Positions 60,528-64,000 of a stretch of 64,000 nt of DNA are shown here, one piece after another; position 1 is the first letter of the stretch; every line of letters starts with the position of its first letter. The stretch is from Xanthomarina gelatinilytica. Lineage in GTDB: Bacteria > Bacteroidota > Bacteroidia > Flavobacteriales > Flavobacteriaceae. The notes beneath the pieces were generated by a model. That model saw only the letters and a list, made by a program, of their open reading frames with translations, was not told the origin of the DNA and searched no databases. The stretch lies in assembly GCF_000348685.1 (NCBI RefSeq), contig NZ_ANLA01000004.1, positions 372,001 through 436,000 on the forward strand, given 5' to 3'. The translations under genes and the position numbers were made by a program.

Positions 60528-61612
60528 TAGCTATCAGGATCTTCGTCATCAATTAAGCCAAGTCGTTTGGCTCTGGCTTCCCAACTTCGTCTAGCCAAAA
60601 GCTGCAAATCTGGTACATCGTCGCTCTCATCCATAATCTCTAGTCCCAAAAGTGTTTCAATAACGTCTTCCATGGTAACCAGACCACCAACAGAACCATA
60701 TTCATCCACCACTAAGGCCATATGGTTTTTACTTTCAACCAATTGTTCGAATAATCGTGGAATTGGCATACTTCGATTTATGATAATGATGTTTCTTTTT
60801 ATTTCTGAAAGCATTTTTTTACCATTGCCAAAAGCCATTTCCTTAAACACTTCGTCTTTTAAAACCAAACCAGTTATGTTGTCTGGGTTATCTGTAAAAA
60901 CGGGTATTCTTGAAAATTTTACATTGGCATTGTTTTTAAAGAAGGATTCAATGGTTTGGTTTTCATCTTCAATGGTCATAATTGTTCGGGGTGTCATGAC
61001 GTCCTTGGCCAAAACTTCTTTAAAGGTCAGCATGTTTTTTATCACTTTGCTTTCAGACTCATGAAAAACACCTTCTTCTTCGGCCAGGTCTGTCATGGCG
61101 TGAAAATCTTCACGACTTAAAACGCTACCATGTGCATTGCCACCAATAAGTTTGGTTGTAAGTCTTAGTAGCCATAAAATACCAGTATATTTTAAAGGAA
61201 AAATCAGGATATTAAGAGCTGTTGCTGTAAAACCGGCTAGGGATTTCCAGTAGGAAGCACCAATGGTTTTTGGTATAATTTCAGAAACAATCAATATCAA
61301 TAAAGTCATGATAGCAGAAACTATTCCAACGGTATTGATACCAAATACTTCTACTTTGTAAGGTAGTTTTTCAGCTTCAATACCAACCATCATGGCTCCT
61401 AAGGTGTGTGCTATGGTATTTAATGTAAGAATGGCAATTAAAGGTTGATCGACATCGTTTTTAAGTGCTTCCAGTTTAAAGGCGTAGTCTTTGCCATCTT
61501 GTTTTTTTACATTAATAAACGTAGGTGTCACGCTAAGCAGGACAGCTTCTAGAACAGAACATAAAAATGAAAAGAAAATAGAAATGGTTGCCCAAAAAAG
61601 AAGTGTGCTCAT
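60527..61612 (-). CDS. CNNM/CorC-family transmembrane CBS protein
   Basis: A 361-residue protein: a DUF21/CNNM transmembrane domain (about 1-175, four hydrophobic segments), an acidic helical hinge (HAMTDLAEEEGVFHESESKVI) and a CBS pair (about 205-325, with MTPRTIMTIE and VVDEYGSVGGLVTMEDVIE). The C-terminal CorC_HlyC domain of longer relatives is missing. The family is linked to Mg2+ or Co2+ transport; the ion here is inferred. Confidence 0.9.
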   Translation of the reverse strand: MSTLLFWATISIFFSFLCSVLEAVLLSVTPTFINVKKQDGKDYAFKLEALKNDVDQPLIAILTLNTIAHTLGAMMVGIEAEKLPYKVEVFGINTVGIVSAIMTLLILIVSEIIPKTIGASYWKSLAGFTATALNILIFPLKYTGILWLLRLTTKLIGGNAHGSVLSREDFHAMTDLAEEEGVFHESESKVIKNMLTFKEVLAKDVMTPRTIMTIEDENQTIESFFKNNANVKFSRIPVFTDNPDNITGLVLKDEVFKEMAFGNGKKMLSEIKRNIIIINRSMPIPRLFEQLVESKNHMALVVDEYGSVGGLVTMEDVIETLLGLEIMDESDDVPDLQLLARRSWEARAKRLGLIDDEDPDS

Positions 61613-61715
61613 TAAGGTATTTTTAGTTTTATGCTAATTTACGAAATCCATTTCACAACCAAATAAACAAAAAGGTTTGAAATTTTTAAAAGCTTTATGG
61701 TCTTCCGTTTTTGTT

Positions 61716-62708
61716 TTAAGAGTTTAATAATCTCACAACATCCTTTGCAAAATAGCTTGCTATAATATCTGCTCCAGCACGCTTTATGGCAGTAATTTGC
61801 TCCATCATGACAGCATCATGATCCAGCCATCCTTTATCGGCAGCAGCTTTCAACATGGCATACTCCCCAGAAACCTGATACACAGCAACAGGAACATCGA
61901 CTTCATTTTTAATGTCGCGAACAATATCCAAATAGCATAAACCAGGTTTTACCATCACAATATCAGCTCCTTCGTCAATATCCATTTCGGTTTCACGAAT
62001 GGCTTCAAAACGGTTGGCATAATCCATTTGATAGGTTTTTTTGTCTTTAGGGATGTTCTTCAAATCCACAGGAGCTGAATCTAGTGCATCGCGAAATGGT
62101 CCATAAAATGCCGAAGCATATTTAGCAGAGTAACTCATTATTCCTGTATTTAAAAACCCTTCGTCTTCCAAAGCTTCACGAATGGTTAAAATTCTGCCAT
62201 CCATCATATCGCTTGGTGCAACAAAATCGGCTCCAGCCTTGGCGTGGGAGATGCTCATTTCGGCTAAAACATCTGCTGTTTCATCGTTTAATATCATGCC
62301 GTTTTCTATAATGCCATCGTGTCCATAAATAGAATATGGATCCAAAGCCACATCTGTCATGACCAACATGTCTGGACAGGCATTTTTTACGGTTTTAATA
62401 GCACGTTGCATAAGACCTTTTTTATTTAAGGCTTCTTTTCCTGTATTGTCCTTTAGGTTATCTGGCACTTTTACAAAAAGCAATACCGATTTTAATCCCA
62501 AATCCCAAAGTAATTTTACTTCTTTTTCAAGTAGATCCAAACTATATCTATAGTAATTAGGCATGGAAGCAATTTCTTCTTTAACGCCTTTTCCTTCTAC
62601 CACAAAAAGTGGCACTAAAAAATCGTTGGGAGAGATAATGGTTTCTCTCACTAGAGAACGTATGGCTTCGTTGGTTCTCAATCTTCTATTTCTTCTTATT
62701 GGGTACAT
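61716..62708 (-). CDS. hemB: Porphobilinogen synthase (5-aminolevulinate dehydratase)
   Basis: A 330-residue enzyme condensing two 5-aminolevulinate to porphobilinogen in heme synthesis. The Schiff-base lysine lies in IVMVKPGLCYLD, with a second active-site Lys in SYSAKYASAFYGP. The metal-site region reads DVALDPYSIYGHDG, lacking the three cysteines of zinc enzymes, so it is probably Mg-dependent. hemF lies 72 bp upstream on the same strand. Confidence 0.96.
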   Translation of the reverse strand: MYPIRRNRRLRTNEAIRSLVRETIISPNDFLVPLFVVEGKGVKEEIASMPNYYRYSLDLLEKEVKLLWDLGLKSVLLFVKVPDNLKDNTGKEALNKKGLMQRAIKTVKNACPDMLVMTDVALDPYSIYGHDGIIENGMILNDETADVLAEMSISHAKAGADFVAPSDMMDGRILTIREALEDEGFLNTGIMSYSAKYASAFYGPFRDALDSAPVDLKNIPKDKKTYQMDYANRFEAIRETEMDIDEGADIVMVKPGLCYLDIVRDIKNEVDVPVAVYQVSGEYAMLKAAADKGWLDHDAVMMEQITAIKRAGADIIASYFAKDVVRLLNS

Positions 62709-62780
62709 ATTTCTTTTTAGTTTAAATGCCTACAAGTCCCGACGTTTTTGTATTGATAACTTGCAGGTTATTAAGTTATA

Positions 62781-63683
62781 TTAAATCCACTCTATTGGTT
62801 TTTTTAAAACCTCCATTAATTTATCTTCTTCACTTCCTTTCTCCGGTTGGTGATTATAAACCCATTGCACATGTGGAGGTAAACTCATTAAGATACTTTC
62901 TATTCTTCCGTTGGTTTTTAATCCAAAAAGAGTTCCTTTATCATGAACCAAATTGAACTCCACATAGCGTCCACGACGTATTTCCTGCCAACTGCGTTGG
63001 GCTTTAGTGTATGGTAACTCTTTACGTTTTTCTACAATGGGAACATAAGCGTCCAAGAAACTGTTGCCTACTTCTGTTACAAAATCATACCAATTTTCCA
63101 TAGACATATCTTTTGAAGCTTTGCAATAATCGAAAAACAAACCACCTATCCCACGCGCTTCATGTCTGTGAGAATTAAAGAAATATTCGTCGCAGCGTTT
63201 TTTATAAGTAGGATAGAAATTAGGATTGTACTTGTCGCAAGCCGTTTTGCAGGTTCTATGAAAATGGACGGCATCTGCTTCAAACAAATAATAAGGTGTT
63301 AAATCTTGACCACCACCAAACCATTGGTCCACTATTTCTCCTTCTTGATTGTACATTTCAAAATAACGCCAATTGGCATGAACTGTAGGAACCATAGGGT
63401 TTTTAGGGTGTAGAACCAAACTCAAGCCACAAGCAAAAAAGTTGGCATCCTTAACGCCAAAATGATTGCGCATGGTTTCTGGAAGTTCCCCATGTACAGC
63501 AGAAATATTAACGCCACCTTTTTCAAATACTTGTCCGTTTTCAATAACCCTTGTTCGGCCTCCACCTCCTTCCGGACGTTCCCAAAGATCTTCTTGAAAT
63601 TTGGCTTTGCCATCAATTTCTTCCAATTTGTAAGTGATGGTGTTTTGTAAGGCTTGAATGTATTGATAGAATTTATCCTTCAT
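62781..63683 (-). CDS. hemF: Oxygen-dependent coproporphyrinogen III oxidase
   Basis: A 300-residue enzyme that decarboxylates coproporphyrinogen III with O2, indicating an aerobic heme pathway. Typical segments are VHANWRYFEMY, WFGGGQDLTPYY, RGIGGLFFDY and the RRGRYVEFNLVHDKGTLFGL block. I prefer the ATG at 63683 (MKDKFYQYIQ) to 63695; either way the start overlaps the 3' end of the GNAT gene. Confidence 0.95.
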   Translation of the reverse strand: MKDKFYQYIQALQNTITYKLEEIDGKAKFQEDLWERPEGGGGRTRVIENGQVFEKGGVNISAVHGELPETMRNHFGVKDANFFACGLSLVLHPKNPMVPTVHANWRYFEMYNQEGEIVDQWFGGGQDLTPYYLFEADAVHFHRTCKTACDKYNPNFYPTYKKRCDEYFFNSHRHEARGIGGLFFDYCKASKDMSMENWYDFVTEVGNSFLDAYVPIVEKRKELPYTKAQRSWQEIRRGRYVEFNLVHDKGTLFGLKTNGRIESILMSLPPHVQWVYNHQPEKGSEEDKLMEVLKKPIEWI

Positions 63684-64000
63684 AATGCAATTCATAAAGT
63701 TCCATGTCTAAAGGGGTTTTTCCAGATGTGGAAAATTCATTTTTTAATGTTTTTTGCCACTTAAAACCACAACGCTCTGCAACATTGATACTGTTTGTAT
63801 TTGTTTTATGTATGATTATTTGTAATCTTTTTAAACCCAAGTTATTAATAGCAAATTCTGAAAATGCTTTTAAACTTTGTGAAATCCAGCCTTTTCCAGA
63901 AAACTTTTTACCAATGCAATAGGCAAATTCACCTTGTTTTAACGTATAATCCAAATTTTTTAAAACCAGTATTCCAGCCACTTCGTGAGTTTCAATATCT
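63673..64000 (-). CDS. GNAT family N-acetyltransferase, 5'-truncated by the window end
   Basis: The frame is open to base 64000, so the gene starts outside the window; the first readable residues are DIETHEVAGILVLK. The acetyl-CoA-binding motif is GKKFSGKGWISQSLKAF, followed by NLGLKRLQIIIHKTNTNSINVAERCGF, the usual motif B of RimJ/RimL-like members. The substrate is unknown. Its last 11 bp overlap hemF, implying co-transcription. Confidence 0.82.
   Translation of the reverse strand, partial: DIETHEVAGILVLKNLDYTLKQGEFAYCIGKKFSGKGWISQSLKAFSEFAINNLGLKRLQIIIHKTNTNSINVAERCGFKWQKTLKNEFSTSGKTPLDMELYELHYEG

Noticed and set aside
60567-61064. 165-residue plus-strand ORF antisense to the CNNM gene
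   Set aside because: Low-complexity Ser/Leu composition produced by reading a real gene backwards; no start context.

Overview
The window reads as a chromosomal segment of a marine-type member of the Flavobacteriaceae (phylum Bacteroidota). The evidence is strongly AT-rich DNA, Bacteroidota-type promoters (a perfect TTTG-N19-TAnnTTTG before atpB), gliding and type IX secretion genes (sprE/porW, gldH), two secreted proteases with type IX C-terminal sorting domains, many Cys-lipoproteins, flavobacterial families of unknown function (DUF6427, DUF6341, DUF4254, DUF4292, DUF5687), and an ATP synthase cluster without atpD and atpC. Almost everything is core-genome housekeeping. There is no prophage, complete insertion sequence, CRISPR array, rRNA or tRNA that I can see.

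Layout. 1-6.9 kb: edge of a polysaccharide locus (wecB-like start, CapK-like ligase), purD, DUF6341/DUF6427, upp, DUF4254, a GT9 glycosyltransferase. 6.9-10.3 kb: a PaaE-like reductase and a two-gene ABC exporter. 10.4-19.6 kb: sprE/porW, bactofilin, atpZ, then atpB-E-F-H-A-G. 19.7-26.9 kb: secreted protein, flippase, dut, sugar nucleotidyltransferase, TPR protein, DUF4292 lipoprotein and an EnvC-like protein. 27.4-30.4 kb: a C10 cysteine protease with a partner lipoprotein, a thioesterase, and a decayed GIY-YIG nuclease element. 30.4-36.1 kb: two SPOR proteins around dprA, trpS, plsC. 36.1-40.3 kb: outer-membrane/anti-sigma fusion, ECF sigma factor, lipoprotein, recA and a small independent transcript. 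40.3-45.4 kb: trhO, a U32 (TrhP-like) protein, ferredoxin, radical SAM protein, secreted M23 peptidase. 45.6-51.5 kb: ricT-gldH-PBP1A and the scoA/scoB CoA-transferase. 52-64 kb: fused peptide ABC ATPase, secreted M43 protease, exonuclease, penicillin acylase, ogt, CNNM protein, hemB, hemF and a truncated GNAT gene.

Three things stand out. (1) Two small four-helix-bundle genes of the 23S-rRNA-IVP/Avd-like family sit inside operons, each exactly between two subunits of one enzyme (atpA|atpG and scoA|scoB). Each is bordered by short repeats that touch the neighbouring stop and start codons. The atp copy is bracketed by period-7 arrays, and similar period-7 arrays without a gene lie between atpH and atpA and just after trpS. 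This looks like an operon-invading cassette system. (2) A lipoprotein-ECF sigma-anti-sigma/beta-barrel operon has a 30-bp upstream element with ECF-promoter features. An identical copy on the other side of recA drives a roughly 270-nt structured transcript with a 28-codon ORF. The 544-residue partner appears to span both membranes. (3) A GIY-YIG nuclease remnant with two in-frame amber codons is bracketed by inverted copies of an interspersed palindromic repeat that recurs in other gaps, suggesting a nuclease-associated REP-like element.

All calls come from reading the sequence by eye. Family names rest on remembered motifs, not on searches.
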